Origin: an uncultured Pseudomonadaceae bacterium | GTDB taxonomy: Bacteria > Pseudomonadota > Gammaproteobacteria > Pseudomonadales > Pseudomonadaceae | NCBI GenBank assembly: GCA_947630465.1 | Contig: CANRHT010000046.1 | Location: 1-11,863, forward strand | Direction of reading: 5' to 3' | Length of the DNA stretch: 11,863 bases | In this document: positions 1 through 6,506 of the stretch, piece by piece | How the letters are laid out: each line of letters begins with the position of its first letter | Position numbering within the stretch: position 1 is the stretch's first letter | Notes under the pieces: model-generated | Seen by the model: the letters and a program-made list of their open reading frames with translations, nothing else | What the model was told of the DNA's origin: nothing | Databases searched by the model: none | Translations under genes and position numbers: made by a program

Positions 1-1
1 T

Positions 2-892
2 GTTTGGCTGTTGGCACGGATTGGTTTTTTATCCTTGCCAGGCGGTCTCATGGCTGTCGCTGGCGCTGTATTGGTTGCAGGATTGACGGCGTATTGGACG
101 GTGCCACGCTTTGCTCGTTCAGCCAAAAAATGGCGCAATAAAACCACTGCGCCTTTGCTAATTGTTCTCTGCAGCCTAGTGGTGTTCGCTGCGCAATCGA
201 CTTGGCAAGGGCAAAGCGTTCTGCTGGAGCTATTACTGGGCTTAGCTTTGCTAATGTTCTTTATGGGCGGCCGCATTATCGCGCCGGCAGTGGCCGGGCA
301 TTTGTTACGCCAACAGCGCACTTTAAACGCACGCGTGCAGCCCAATATTGAAGGGGCGGTATTGATTTTGTTGTTTGTAGCGCTGGCGCTCTATCCCTTA
401 CCAGGTCTGCTTAGCGAACAGTTGGCCGGCGCTGTGGTTTTAAGCTGCGGCCTGTTGACCGCACTGCGTCTGGCGCGCTGGCAGTTATGGCATTGTTTAG
501 ATCGGGCGGATTTATTACTACTGGGTGCAGGCTACGCATGGCTGGCCTTGGGATTATCTTTGCTGGGTTGCGCATTGCTGTTTAAACCTGCGTTACTGAG
601 CGCCGCAGTGCATGCCATCACCGTTGGAGCCTTGGGCACTTTGACGCTTACGGTGATGGCGCGTACGCAATTGCTGCAGCGATTTCGCGATCCTAATGCT
701 CGGCCTTTGAGTCATGTCGCCGGCGTACTGATGAATTGTGCTGCGTTATTACGAGTGATTCCAGCATTGTTCACCCAGCAAAGTAGTGTTTGGCTGTTGA
801 GCGCAGCAATGCTGTGGTCGCTGAGTTTTCTGTTGTTATTACGGGTATTTTGGCAAAGCCGCGACGGACAGACGCTTAAACGCTCTGCTTAG
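2..892 (+). CDS. nnrS: NnrS family membrane protein (5'-truncated by window edge)
   Basis: The reading frame is open from the first bases, so this is the C-terminal 296 or so residues of a gene that starts outside the window. NnrS proteins are usually near 400 residues. The TTG at 11 is not a credible start. The protein is almost entirely hydrophobic, with about eight predicted membrane helices. Family-like features are the GGRIIAP stretch after the third helix, the WHCLDRADLLLLGAGYAWL region and a late AAVHAITVGALGTLTLTVMAR segment. NnrS is a haem- and copper-binding inner-membrane protein linked to nitric-oxide tolerance and denitrification in proteobacteria. Oddly, the conserved G-H-T-G-R-like motif expected just after the VMAR segment reads TQLLQRFRDP here, so a metal or haem ligand may be lost. 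The stop codon overlaps that of the convergent small gene. Family assignment is fairly sure; precise function is inferred. Confidence 0.8.
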   Translation, partial: VWLLARIGFLSLPGGLMAVAGAVLVAGLTAYWTVPRFARSAKKWRNKTTAPLLIVLCSLVVFAAQSTWQGQSVLLELLLGLALLMFFMGGRIIAPAVAGHLLRQQRTLNARVQPNIEGAVLILLFVALALYPLPGLLSEQLAGAVVLSCGLLTALRLARWQLWHCLDRADLLLLGAGYAWLALGLSLLGCALLFKPALLSAAVHAITVGALGTLTLTVMARTQLLQRFRDPNARPLSHVAGVLMNCAALLRVIPALFTQQSSVWLLSAAMLWSLSFLLLLRVFWQSRDGQTLKRSA

Positions 893-1089
893 CCACCAGC
901 CGGATTGCTGCGGGGTAACCAGACAATCATAATGGCGCAAAAAATGGTCAAGCCAATCACAAAGAGTTTAAAGCGCAATAGGCGTTGCGCCTTATTACGT
1001 TCCGTATGCTCAGGTAAATGCATCCCACAGTTTTCACATACCGATTGCTCAGTCGGGTTGTCGTGTTGGCAGTACAAACAGGTTGCCAT
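889..1089 (-). CDS. dnrP: Small zinc-ribbon, single-helix membrane protein, DnrP-like
   Basis: A 66-residue protein. Two CxxC pairs (Cys4/Cys7 and Cys18/Cys21) form an N-terminal zinc ribbon. A basic linker and one hydrophobic helix at about residues 41-58 follow. Pseudomonads carry similar small proteins annotated DnrP and associated with denitrification genes; that name is from memory and the biochemical role is unknown to me. The ATG at 1089 is preferred over an in-frame TTG at 1095 because AAGGAG at 1099-1104 sits 9 nt upstream of it. The gene faces nnrS and the two stop codons overlap (TAA on the minus strand at 889-891, TAG on the plus strand at 890-892). A perfect Anr/Dnr box lies 52 nt upstream of the start. 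This suggests induction under low oxygen or nitric oxide and supports a link to NnrS. Confidence 0.8.
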   Translation of the reverse strand: MATCLYCQHDNPTEQSVCENCGMHLPEHTERNKAQRLLRFKLFVIGLTIFCAIMIVWLPRSNPAGG

Positions 1090-1140
1090 AAGCAAGTTCT
1101 CCTTTTAGCAAATCCTGACATAGCTTGTAGAGAATAAGGC

Positions 1141-1154
1141 TTGATAGCTATCAA
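1141..1154 (-). promoter_or_regulatory. Perfect Anr/Dnr (FNR-type) box upstream of dnrP
   Basis: TTGATAGCTATCAA is a perfect 14-bp palindrome matching the FNR/Anr/Dnr consensus TTGAT-N4-ATCAA in all ten fixed positions. Its centre (1147.5) lies about 59 nt upstream of the dnrP ATG. A class II activator position (-41.5) would put transcription start near 1106, directly ahead of the Shine-Dalgarno. A weak -10-like TATGTC at 1117-1122 on the minus strand is compatible with a start a few bases upstream of that. The box is over 145 bp from brnQ, so dnrP is the likelier target. Which regulator binds (Anr or Dnr) cannot be told from sequence. Confidence 0.8.
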
Positions 1155-1198
1155 GTAAGCGCTTTATTCGTTATTTGTTTGGCTAAACAGCGAGGTGC

Positions 1199-1273
1199 AT
1201 GTGCAGGGTTAAGGACGCGCTTGCCTTAAGTGCTTTGTACATTGAGTGCTGTGCTTTAAACTCGAGCGCCTGA
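1199..1273 (+). other. Possible 24-codon upstream ORF in the brnQ leader
   Basis: An ATG at 1199 opens a 24-residue frame that stops with TGA at 1271, 26 nt before the brnQ start. It contains four Leu codons, one Ile and one Val. A GAGG at 1192-1195 precedes it at a shorter than usual spacing of 3 nt. The frame spans two of the three complementary leader segments (1209-1214 and 1224-1230) and ends before the third. It could be a leader peptide for a branched-chain amino-acid transporter, but frames this short arise often by chance. Confidence 0.25.
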
Positions 1274-1293
1274 CTTGACACTTAAGCTTAAGG
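1209..1293 (+). promoter_or_regulatory. Candidate brnQ leader with alternative pairings over the Shine-Dalgarno
   Basis: Three short segments are complementary. Segment A is TTAAGG at 1209-1214, B is CCTTAAG at 1224-1230, and C is CTTAAGG at 1287-1293. A can pair with B (6 bp, 9-nt loop) or B with C (7 bp). C overlaps AAGGA at 1290-1294, the brnQ ribosome binding site, so B:C would hide it and A:B would free it. C also lies in a perfect palindrome, CTTAAGCTTAAG at 1281-1292. The stems are short and A/T-rich and the transcription start is unknown, so this is only a hypothesis. Confidence 0.3.
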
Positions 1294-1299
1294 ATCTTC

Positions 1300-2625
1300 A
1301 TGCATACCACCATAGCAGCATCATCCAAGCTGAATTGGCGTGATGTTTTTGCACTGGGTTTTATGACTTTTGCACTGTTTTTAGGCGCGGGTAATATTAT
1401 TTTTCCAGCCGCTTCGGGCTTAGACGCAGGCTATACCTTATGGTGGGCGGCGCTGGGTTTTTTGCTGACCGGTGTTGGTTTACCGCTGTTAACTGTGATC
1501 GCTTTGGCGCGCGTGGGGGGTGGTTTGCCGGCATTGACTCAGCCATTGGGTAAAATTGCTGGTCTTGCTTTAGCGATCGCCGTGTACCTTGCGATTGGCC
1601 CTTTTTTTGCGACACCGCGTACCGCCGTGGTCTCTTATGAAATTGGTGTAGTGCCGTTTTTTGGCAGTAGCCGCTTAGGTTTATTGATGTATTCAACACT
1701 CTATTTTGCGCTGGTGTTATTTTTAGCCATTACGCCGAATAAAATTGTTGAGCGAATTGGCACTTTTATCACACCTGTTTTATTGCTGGCGTTAGTGGTA
1801 TTGGGTAGTGCCGCGATTTTTAAGCCCGCGGGTACCGTGGGGCAGGCGCTCGATATTTATCAGCAAGAAGCGTTTTTACAAGGTTTTTTGCAAGGTTATC
1901 TGACGATGGATGCCTTGGGCGCTTTAGCTTTTGGTGTGGTGATTACCACAGCATTGCGCAATAAAGGTGTGCAGTCGGAGCGCATGGTCACCCGTTATAC
2001 AATTTTTGCGGGGTTGATTGCTGCTGCGGGCTTGTCAGTTGTCTATATCGCCTTATTTTATTTGGGCGCCACCAGTCAAAGCATTGCCAGCGATGCGGCA
2101 AATGGTGGGCAAGTATTGGCCTTATATGTACAGCATGCGTTTGGCGCTGTGGGTAATCTGTTGTTGGCGCTGGTGATTGCTTTAGCCTGTTTAACCACCG
2201 CAGTGGGTTTGCTGGTGGCTTGCGGCGAGTTTTTTAGCAATGCTTTTGGCTGGTCGTATAAGTATTTGGTGATATTTTTTACAGTGTTTAGCTGGGTTGT
2301 TTCCAATCAGGGCTTGGAGCAGTTGATTCAAATTTCCGTACCTGTACTGACAGGGCTGTATCCGTTAGCCATTGTTTTGGTGGTATTGAGTTTGCTCAAA
2401 AGCTGTTGGCATAGCGCACCGCTGATATTTCGCGGTACTTTGCTGGTCACGTTAGTATTTGGTGTAGCCGATGGTTTAACTGCAGCAGAATTATCCGCTT
2501 GGGTGCCAGATTTTTTCAGTCGCCTGCCTTTCGCCGGGCAACAAATGGGCTGGCTGCTGCCGGCCAGTATTGTCATTGTCTTATTAGCCGTGCTGGATCG
2601 CTATCAAAAAAAGAGCAACAGCTGA
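1300..2625 (+). CDS. brnQ: Branched-chain amino-acid transport carrier (BrnQ/BraB, LIVCS family)
   Basis: A full-length 441-residue protein; family members are close to 440. It imports leucine, isoleucine and valine across the inner membrane, coupled to sodium or protons. The sequence has about twelve hydrophobic segments. The first carries the family-typical GAGNIIFP motif at residues 29-36, and a conserved AIGPFFATPRTAVVSYEIG-like stretch follows near residues 97-115. The ATG at 1300 has AAGGA at 1290-1294, 5 nt away. It is transcribed alone: dnrP upstream diverges and phrB downstream converges. I recall braB lying near htpG in Pseudomonas aeruginosa, which would fit this neighbourhood, but orthology to BraB rather than BraZ is not established here. 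The leader may hold an RNA switch. Family call is very secure. Confidence 0.95.
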   Translation: MHTTIAASSKLNWRDVFALGFMTFALFLGAGNIIFPAASGLDAGYTLWWAALGFLLTGVGLPLLTVIALARVGGGLPALTQPLGKIAGLALAIAVYLAIGPFFATPRTAVVSYEIGVVPFFGSSRLGLLMYSTLYFALVLFLAITPNKIVERIGTFITPVLLLALVVLGSAAIFKPAGTVGQALDIYQQEAFLQGFLQGYLTMDALGALAFGVVITTALRNKGVQSERMVTRYTIFAGLIAAAGLSVVYIALFYLGATSQSIASDAANGGQVLALYVQHAFGAVGNLLLALVIALACLTTAVGLLVACGEFFSNAFGWSYKYLVIFFTVFSWVVSNQGLEQLIQISVPVLTGLYPLAIVLVVLSLLKSCWHSAPLIFRGTLLVTLVFGVADGLTAAELSAWVPDFFSRLPFAGQQMGWLLPASIVIVLLAVLDRYQKKSNS

Positions 2626-2644
2626 CTCAAGACTGATCAGCAGC

Positions 2645-2666
2645 GCGCCACCTAAAACAGTGGCGC
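2645..2666. terminator. Hairpin between convergent brnQ and phrB
   Basis: GCGCCAC at 2645-2651 pairs perfectly with GTGGCGC at 2660-2666 around an 8-nt loop, 19 bp after the brnQ stop and 15 bp beyond the phrB stop. No T-run follows on either strand, so it is not a canonical intrinsic terminator. Its place in the convergent gap suggests a transcript-end or 3'-protecting role for one or both genes. Confidence 0.45.
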
Positions 2667-2681
2667 ACTACAGATGCAGGG

Positions 2682-4124
2682 CTAGTCGTTTATCAGTTCG
2701 CTGCGTGGTGGTAAGTTTTTAAATGCGGCTAAGGCTCGGTCGCGACTGCTGGATAAATCCACAATGGGTTTGGGGTAATCAGCTGTACCAAATAAGCCGC
2801 TGAGCAGTTTGGGCTGATGGATTTCTTTGGCGCTGAGGTGCTTGAGTTCGGGTATCCAACGTCGAATAAAATCACCATTGGGGTCGAACTTTTTCGATTG
2901 ACTGACCGGGTTGAAAATACGGAAATAAGGTACAGCATCGGTACCGGTTGATGCGCTCCATTGCCAGCCACCATTGTTGGCTGCTAAGGAGCCATCAATT
3001 AAATGCTGCATAAAAAAGCGTTCGCCGGCACGCCAGTCAATCAATAAGTTTTTCGTAAGAAACATCGCCACAATCATGCGCAGGCGATTATGCATCCAGC
3101 CCGTTGCTAAGAGCTGGCGCATGGCCGCATCGATGATTGGAAAACCTGTGCGACCTTGCTGCCACGCCAGCAAATCTTTTTCTGAATCGCGCCACGCCAG
3201 CATTTCTGTTTCAGGTTTAAACGCACGGTTGCGTGACACCTTTGGATAGCCAACAAGAATATGAGTATAAAACTCACGCCATAGCAACTCGTTTACCCAA
3301 GTGATGACGCCCTGCTTGCCTGACGAGAACTCACCCTGATTAGCGGCTAAGGCCGCGTGTAAACATTGGCGTATCGACACTACACCCGCAACTAAATACG
3401 GTGATAGTTGACTGGTGCCGGGCTGCGCGGGCAGATCACGTTGCTCTAAATAACCATCAATTGCACCCGCCGCAAAGCGCTTGAGGCGCTGCTGCGCGGC
3501 CTGTTCGCCGGCGGGCCACAGCGCTTGTTGTTCGGCGGCAATGGGCGTGAATGCAGTGAGGTGGCTTGGGACATCATCGCTGCTGATGTTTAAAGCTGCT
3601 TGCGCTGAAGGAGTGGCCACAGATGCGGGGATGGCGCTGTGTAGCTGTTGATAACAGACCTTACGAAACTGGCTGAACACTTTAAAATAAGTCGAGCTTT
3701 GCGTGAGGATGCTACCGGGTTTAAATAGCAGCTGATCATGGTGGCTGTGAAATAAAATACCTTGATCAACCAGCGCTACGCCGGTCGCTGCATCGCGCTG
3801 ACTTTCATGAATGCCGTATTCGGTATTGACATGCACCGCGCTTATGGACAGTTGTTGGCAGAGTTCGCTGATGACGTGCTGCGCATCATGCCAATAATCA
3901 CAGCTACGAATGAGCAAGGGCACATTGAGCGTTGCCAACTGCTGTTTGAGTTCAGCAAGATTGCGCAGAATAAAGTCTACTTTGCAGGCCGCATCATCAT
4001 GCGCATGCCACTGGGCCGGACTTAACAGAAACACCGCAACGGTAGGGCCGGCTTGCATAGCGGCACTTAAGGCGGTGTTATCGTGAATACGCAGATCATT
4101 ACGAAACCAGAGAAGTTGCTGCAT
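2682..4124 (-). CDS. phrB: Deoxyribodipyrimidine photo-lyase (class I CPD photolyase)
   Basis: A 480-residue enzyme (E. coli PhrB is 472) that uses FADH- and blue light to split cyclobutane pyrimidine dimers in DNA. The N-terminal alpha/beta antenna-binding domain begins with LLWFRNDLRIHDN. The C-terminal FAD domain contains the TSQLSPYLVAG loop (about 237-247), WVNELLWREF (276-285), DAAMRQLLATGWMHNRLRM (332-350) and GGWQWSASTGTDAVPYFRIF. The electron-transfer Trp triad aligns with Trp387, Trp364 and Trp311 (E. coli 382, 359, 306), so the enzyme should photoreduce normally. The ATG at 4124 matches the family's start; its ribosome site is weak (a GGAT-like element). It is a single-gene unit, with the lipoprotein's terminator hairpin between the two minus-strand genes. 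Distinguishing it from a cryptochrome rests on overall resemblance to PhrB; I am confident. Confidence 0.95.
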   Translation of the reverse strand: MQQLLWFRNDLRIHDNTALSAAMQAGPTVAVFLLSPAQWHAHDDAACKVDFILRNLAELKQQLATLNVPLLIRSCDYWHDAQHVISELCQQLSISAVHVNTEYGIHESQRDAATGVALVDQGILFHSHHDQLLFKPGSILTQSSTYFKVFSQFRKVCYQQLHSAIPASVATPSAQAALNISSDDVPSHLTAFTPIAAEQQALWPAGEQAAQQRLKRFAAGAIDGYLEQRDLPAQPGTSQLSPYLVAGVVSIRQCLHAALAANQGEFSSGKQGVITWVNELLWREFYTHILVGYPKVSRNRAFKPETEMLAWRDSEKDLLAWQQGRTGFPIIDAAMRQLLATGWMHNRLRMIVAMFLTKNLLIDWRAGERFFMQHLIDGSLAANNGGWQWSASTGTDAVPYFRIFNPVSQSKKFDPNGDFIRRWIPELKHLSAKEIHQPKLLSGLFGTADYPKPIVDLSSSRDRALAAFKNLPPRSELIND

Positions 4125-4178
4125 CAGTGCATCCGTGGTGGGATTTTGAAGAGTGAAATGTTGGGTGAAACGCCGATT

Positions 4179-4207
4179 TTTTTAGCCGATACGCTGATCA
4201 TTAGCAA
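4179..4207 (-). promoter_or_regulatory. Candidate sigma-70 promoter for phrB
   Basis: Read on the minus strand, TTGCTA (4202-4207) and TAAAAA (4179-4184) are separated by exactly 17 nt. Each matches four of six consensus bases. It would give a leader of about 45-50 nt. No regulator site is evident. The call rests on spacing and partial matches only. Confidence 0.35.
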
Positions 4208-4281
4208 TGAGATGAATGTTTTTGATCAAGATAGATGGAACTGTGGAGTATCAGCTAACAAACCGTGTCGCAGATGAGCTG

Positions 4282-4319
4282 AAAACACGCGCGCAGCTGT
4301 TCTGGCTGCGCGCGTGTTT
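4282..4319 (-). terminator. Strong intrinsic terminator after the repeat lipoprotein gene
   Basis: A perfect 15-bp stem (4283-4297 with 4305-4319) encloses a 7-nt loop. The core is an alternating CGCGCGC run. Read on the minus strand it ends in TTTT and lies 24 bp past the lipoprotein stop, so it best serves that gene and insulates phrB. The plus-strand side also ends in TTTAATT, so it may work in both directions. Confidence 0.8.
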
Positions 4320-4343
4320 AATTGTGCATTGAGTCAGCAGGTT

Positions 4344-4907
4344 TTACTCGGCTTGTGTGGCCTCATGCAGTTTAGCTTTAGCTTCATCAACGGCATCTTT
4401 GCTGTCTTGTTTGATCTCTGCAGCAGTAGCGTCAGCACTGTCTTTGGCTTCTTCTAATGCTTGTTGAGCGTCAGCTTTAGCTTCGTCAGCGGCATCTTGA
4501 CTGTCTTGCTTGATCTCTTCAGTGGTAGCGTTAGCGCTGTCTTTAGCATCTTCTAAGGCTTGTTGAGTCGCATCTTTAGCGTCTGCAGCAGCCTCTTTGC
4601 TGGCATCAACGGCAGCGTCGATTTTTTCTTTTGCAGCTTCAGTAGCGGCTTTCACATCAGCTGTCACTTCGTCGGCGGTGTCTTGTGCGGCTTGGGAGAT
4701 TTCTGCACCGGTTGGTGTTTCTTCTGCTATTTGCTCAGCTTTTTGTTCAATAGCTGCTTTGGTTTCTTGAGCGGCTTCTTGAATTGAGTCAGCGGCTTCA
4801 GATAAGGATTCTTTGGCTGCATCCAGTTTGTCTTGTGGTTCGCTATCGCAAGCCGCTAGACCTAAGGTCGCGGCAAGTAGAAGGGCGGTTACGAAAGGCT
4901 TTTGCAT
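4344..4907 (-). CDS. Alanine-rich lipoprotein with 11-residue (LEA-like) helical repeats
   Basis: A 187-residue predicted lipoprotein. Residues 1-19 are a signal peptide ending in the lipobox L-G-L-A-A-Cys20. Asp follows the Cys, which in the E. coli rule favours inner-membrane retention, though Pseudomonas sorting differs. The rest is Ala/Glu/Asp/Lys-rich, with no aromatic residue after the signal peptide, and is predicted to be one long acidic helix. From about residue 111 it falls into clean 11-residue units beginning with Lys (KDATQQALEDA, KDSANATTEEI, KQDSQDAADEA and so on), like group 3 LEA or apolipoprotein helices. A 33-residue block is duplicated (114-146 and 147-179). The ATG at 4907 has GGAG at 4915-4918, 7 nt upstream; the TTG at 4913 is not used. 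I do not recognise a named family; a role in envelope stress or desiccation is only analogy. Confidence 0.85.
   Translation of the reverse strand: MQKPFVTALLLAATLGLAACDSEPQDKLDAAKESLSEAADSIQEAAQETKAAIEQKAEQIAEETPTGAEISQAAQDTADEVTADVKAATEAAKEKIDAAVDASKEAAADAKDATQQALEDAKDSANATTEEIKQDSQDAADEAKADAQQALEEAKDSADATAAEIKQDSKDAVDEAKAKLHEATQAE
4371..4469 (-). repeat. 99-bp tandem duplication, downstream copy
   Basis: This copy encodes residues 147-179 of the lipoprotein. By hand alignment it is identical to the adjacent copy at 83 of 99 bases with no gaps. Each copy is three 11-residue helical units, so the reading frame and helix phase are preserved. Confidence 0.85.
4470..4568 (-). repeat. 99-bp tandem duplication, upstream copy
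   Basis: This copy encodes residues 114-146 and abuts the other copy directly. Most of the 16 differences are single changes per codon, suggesting an internal duplication that has since diverged. Confidence 0.85.
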
Positions 4908-5159
4908 ATTCAATCTCCATTGTGGTTAAAATAAGCAGCGTATTCTAAACAAATACACTCGTATTATTGCATATTTAGCTGGTTGTAACTGAAGTACCTG
5001 TGCGCACTATGGTGTGGGTCAGGTTAAAGTGACGAGCAAGCGACATACTCATAAGCACAATTTATGCTGTAGTTTAAAACGCAGCACTTGCTGTGCTCAG
5101 CTGTCTCGGTGTGCCGATCTTTTTAAGCACCTGTTATTTATTTTATTAAGGACGTTAGC

Positions 5160-6416
5160 ATGGCTGCTTTGCTGATTTTAGGTGGTGTTCTGCTGCTGGT
5201 GCTGAGCCTGATATGGCTGCTGATCTTGGCGTTTCAGACCAGTTTGTTCTGGGGGCTTGGCAGTTTTTTTCCGCCGGTATTGTTACTGTTTATTGTGCGT
5301 TGCTGGGCGGTGGCGCGTAAAGCTGTGGTGGTAATGGCTTTAAGTTTGGTGCCCTTAACCGCGGGTTTTACTCAGTTAGCGAGCAGTGATGCAGAAAAAA
5401 TGCAGGCGCTGCTGAGTTTGAACTGGCGCACTACGGCCGATAGCGTTGCTCCTGTATCGATCGAGCTCCATGGTGAATTACATGGCCAAGCTTTTAAACC
5501 GCACTATGGTGAGCTGATTGATGGTGTTTTAGTGCTGCGCGAAGGTGATGATTTTTTCGCGCAACGTGAGCTGCGTATTGCCTTACCCGAGCGCTCGCTG
5601 GCTACGCAACCGCCGAGGTTACGCTTGGATGTGTTGCCGCAAGATATTGGCGCTCTGCCCGAGATTGAAATTATGTGGCTGAGCCAAGAGCGTTCCTTGC
5701 CAGAAGCACGGCGCATCAGTCGTGGCTACACATTGCATTTGGATTTACTCAGCCAAGCCCCTAATTTACTGGTGGGTAACTTTCATTTAGTGCTGCCACC
5801 GCACTTTAAAACCTCGATGAGTGGTGAGGTGCAGTTGCTGACCAATCGCTTGCGTTATATTGATGGGCAAGTGGACCGTCATTATGACAATGTCAGTACC
5901 TTAGAATATGTCATCGAAGATTATCTACAGCGCCGCTTTGCTGTGGGCTCAGCACGGGTGCAGCCTTTTGAAACCGCAAAGACTTTAGTGTCACCGCTGG
6001 ATGTGACGATAAATGCTGATGTGTTAGGGCAGCGCCGTCAGCTGGCGCTGCGCTTGATTAAAGATGAGCGCATTGGTTGGAGTATTGCCGGCGATCAATA
6101 CCCTAAATATGCTCCGCAAACTGACGCTGTAGATAACGCTGTCATACCGCAAGCCACTGTGGAATCTGTACAGAGTGCACGCGTCAATGATCGTCGTTTA
6201 CGTTTTTCCTTGCAGCGCTTGTTGGTTAACCCAAAAAAATATCAGCGTTTGCAAGTGCATTTGCAAACCACTAAGGGCAATCAGGTCACCGGGCGTTTTG
6301 TCGGCTTAGATGCTGAGGGTGCTTTGATCATCAGTCGTACGGTGAAAGCGCCGGGCACTGTCAGTTTTACTGTAATGCCGGCTGATATCAGTGATATTCG
6401 TTTGCTAGAGCCTTAA
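5160..6416 (+). CDS. Membrane-anchored protein of unknown function upstream of htpG
   Basis: A 418-residue protein I cannot assign to a characterised family; similar proteins seem to occur in pseudomonads. Three hydrophobic segments lie at the N-terminus (about 3-25, 29-46 and 55-73). A long soluble region of mixed beta character follows, including LRYIDGQVDRHYDNVSTLEY near residues 237-256 and DYLQRRF just after it. The last 70 or so residues (from about 345) look like a small five-strand barrel. They have a Gly-containing turn pattern (TTKGNQVTGRFVGLDAEGAL) and a final hydrophobic strand, resembling Sm-like folds; this is inference from pattern only. The ATG at 5160 has AAGGA at 5148-5152, 7 nt away. 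It lies 90 bp before htpG on the same strand, but htpG appears to have its own promoter in that gap. If exported, the bulk would be periplasmic; topology is uncertain. Confidence 0.85.
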   Translation: MAALLILGGVLLLVLSLIWLLILAFQTSLFWGLGSFFPPVLLLFIVRCWAVARKAVVVMALSLVPLTAGFTQLASSDAEKMQALLSLNWRTTADSVAPVSIELHGELHGQAFKPHYGELIDGVLVLREGDDFFAQRELRIALPERSLATQPPRLRLDVLPQDIGALPEIEIMWLSQERSLPEARRISRGYTLHLDLLSQAPNLLVGNFHLVLPPHFKTSMSGEVQLLTNRLRYIDGQVDRHYDNVSTLEYVIEDYLQRRFAVGSARVQPFETAKTLVSPLDVTINADVLGQRRQLALRLIKDERIGWSIAGDQYPKYAPQTDAVDNAVIPQATVESVQSARVNDRRLRFSLQRLLVNPKKYQRLQVHLQTTKGNQVTGRFVGLDAEGALIISRTVKAPGTVSFTVMPADISDIRLLEP

Positions 6417-6424
6417 ACCAACAG

Positions 6425-6451
6425 TTGTTTTTTTGTCATTGAGCCCCATAT
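6425..6451 (+). promoter_or_regulatory. Candidate sigma-32 (RpoH) heat-shock promoter for htpG
   Basis: CCCCATAT at 6444-6451 matches the sigma-32 -10 consensus CCCCATNT exactly. A partial -35 (GTTGTTT at 6424-6430, against CTTGAAA) lies 13 nt upstream, within the accepted spacing. The element is 55 bp ahead of the htpG ATG, and htpG is a classical member of the heat-shock regulon. The poor -35 is the weak point. Confidence 0.55.
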
Positions 6452-6506
6452 CCACAGCAGCGCCAGCATAGCGTGGCATGTATTAGTGGATATGGAGTTA
6501 ATGAAG

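Noticed and set aside
3762..3769. TTGATCAA as an FNR-type site (also at 8549-8556)
   Set aside because: The half-sites lack the 4-nt spacer required and both lie inside coding sequence.
4083..4277. 64-codon plus-strand ORF across the phrB start
   Set aside because: It runs antisense through the phrB start and promoter region, with no Shine-Dalgarno and no recognisable protein character.
4560..4787. Cys/Phe-rich plus-strand ORF
   Set aside because: It is the antisense shadow of the Ala/Glu/Lys-rich lipoprotein; the odd composition follows from the complement of those codons.
5110..5132. Small hairpin with T-run before the gene at 5160
   Set aside because: The stem (TCGG/CCGA) is only 4 bp and there is no upstream plus-strand gene for it to terminate.
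4921..5159. Promoters in the divergent gap between the lipoprotein gene and the gene at 5160
   Set aside because: TAGAAT on the minus strand at 4942-4947 is a fair -10 but has no acceptable -35, and nothing convincing is seen on the plus strand.
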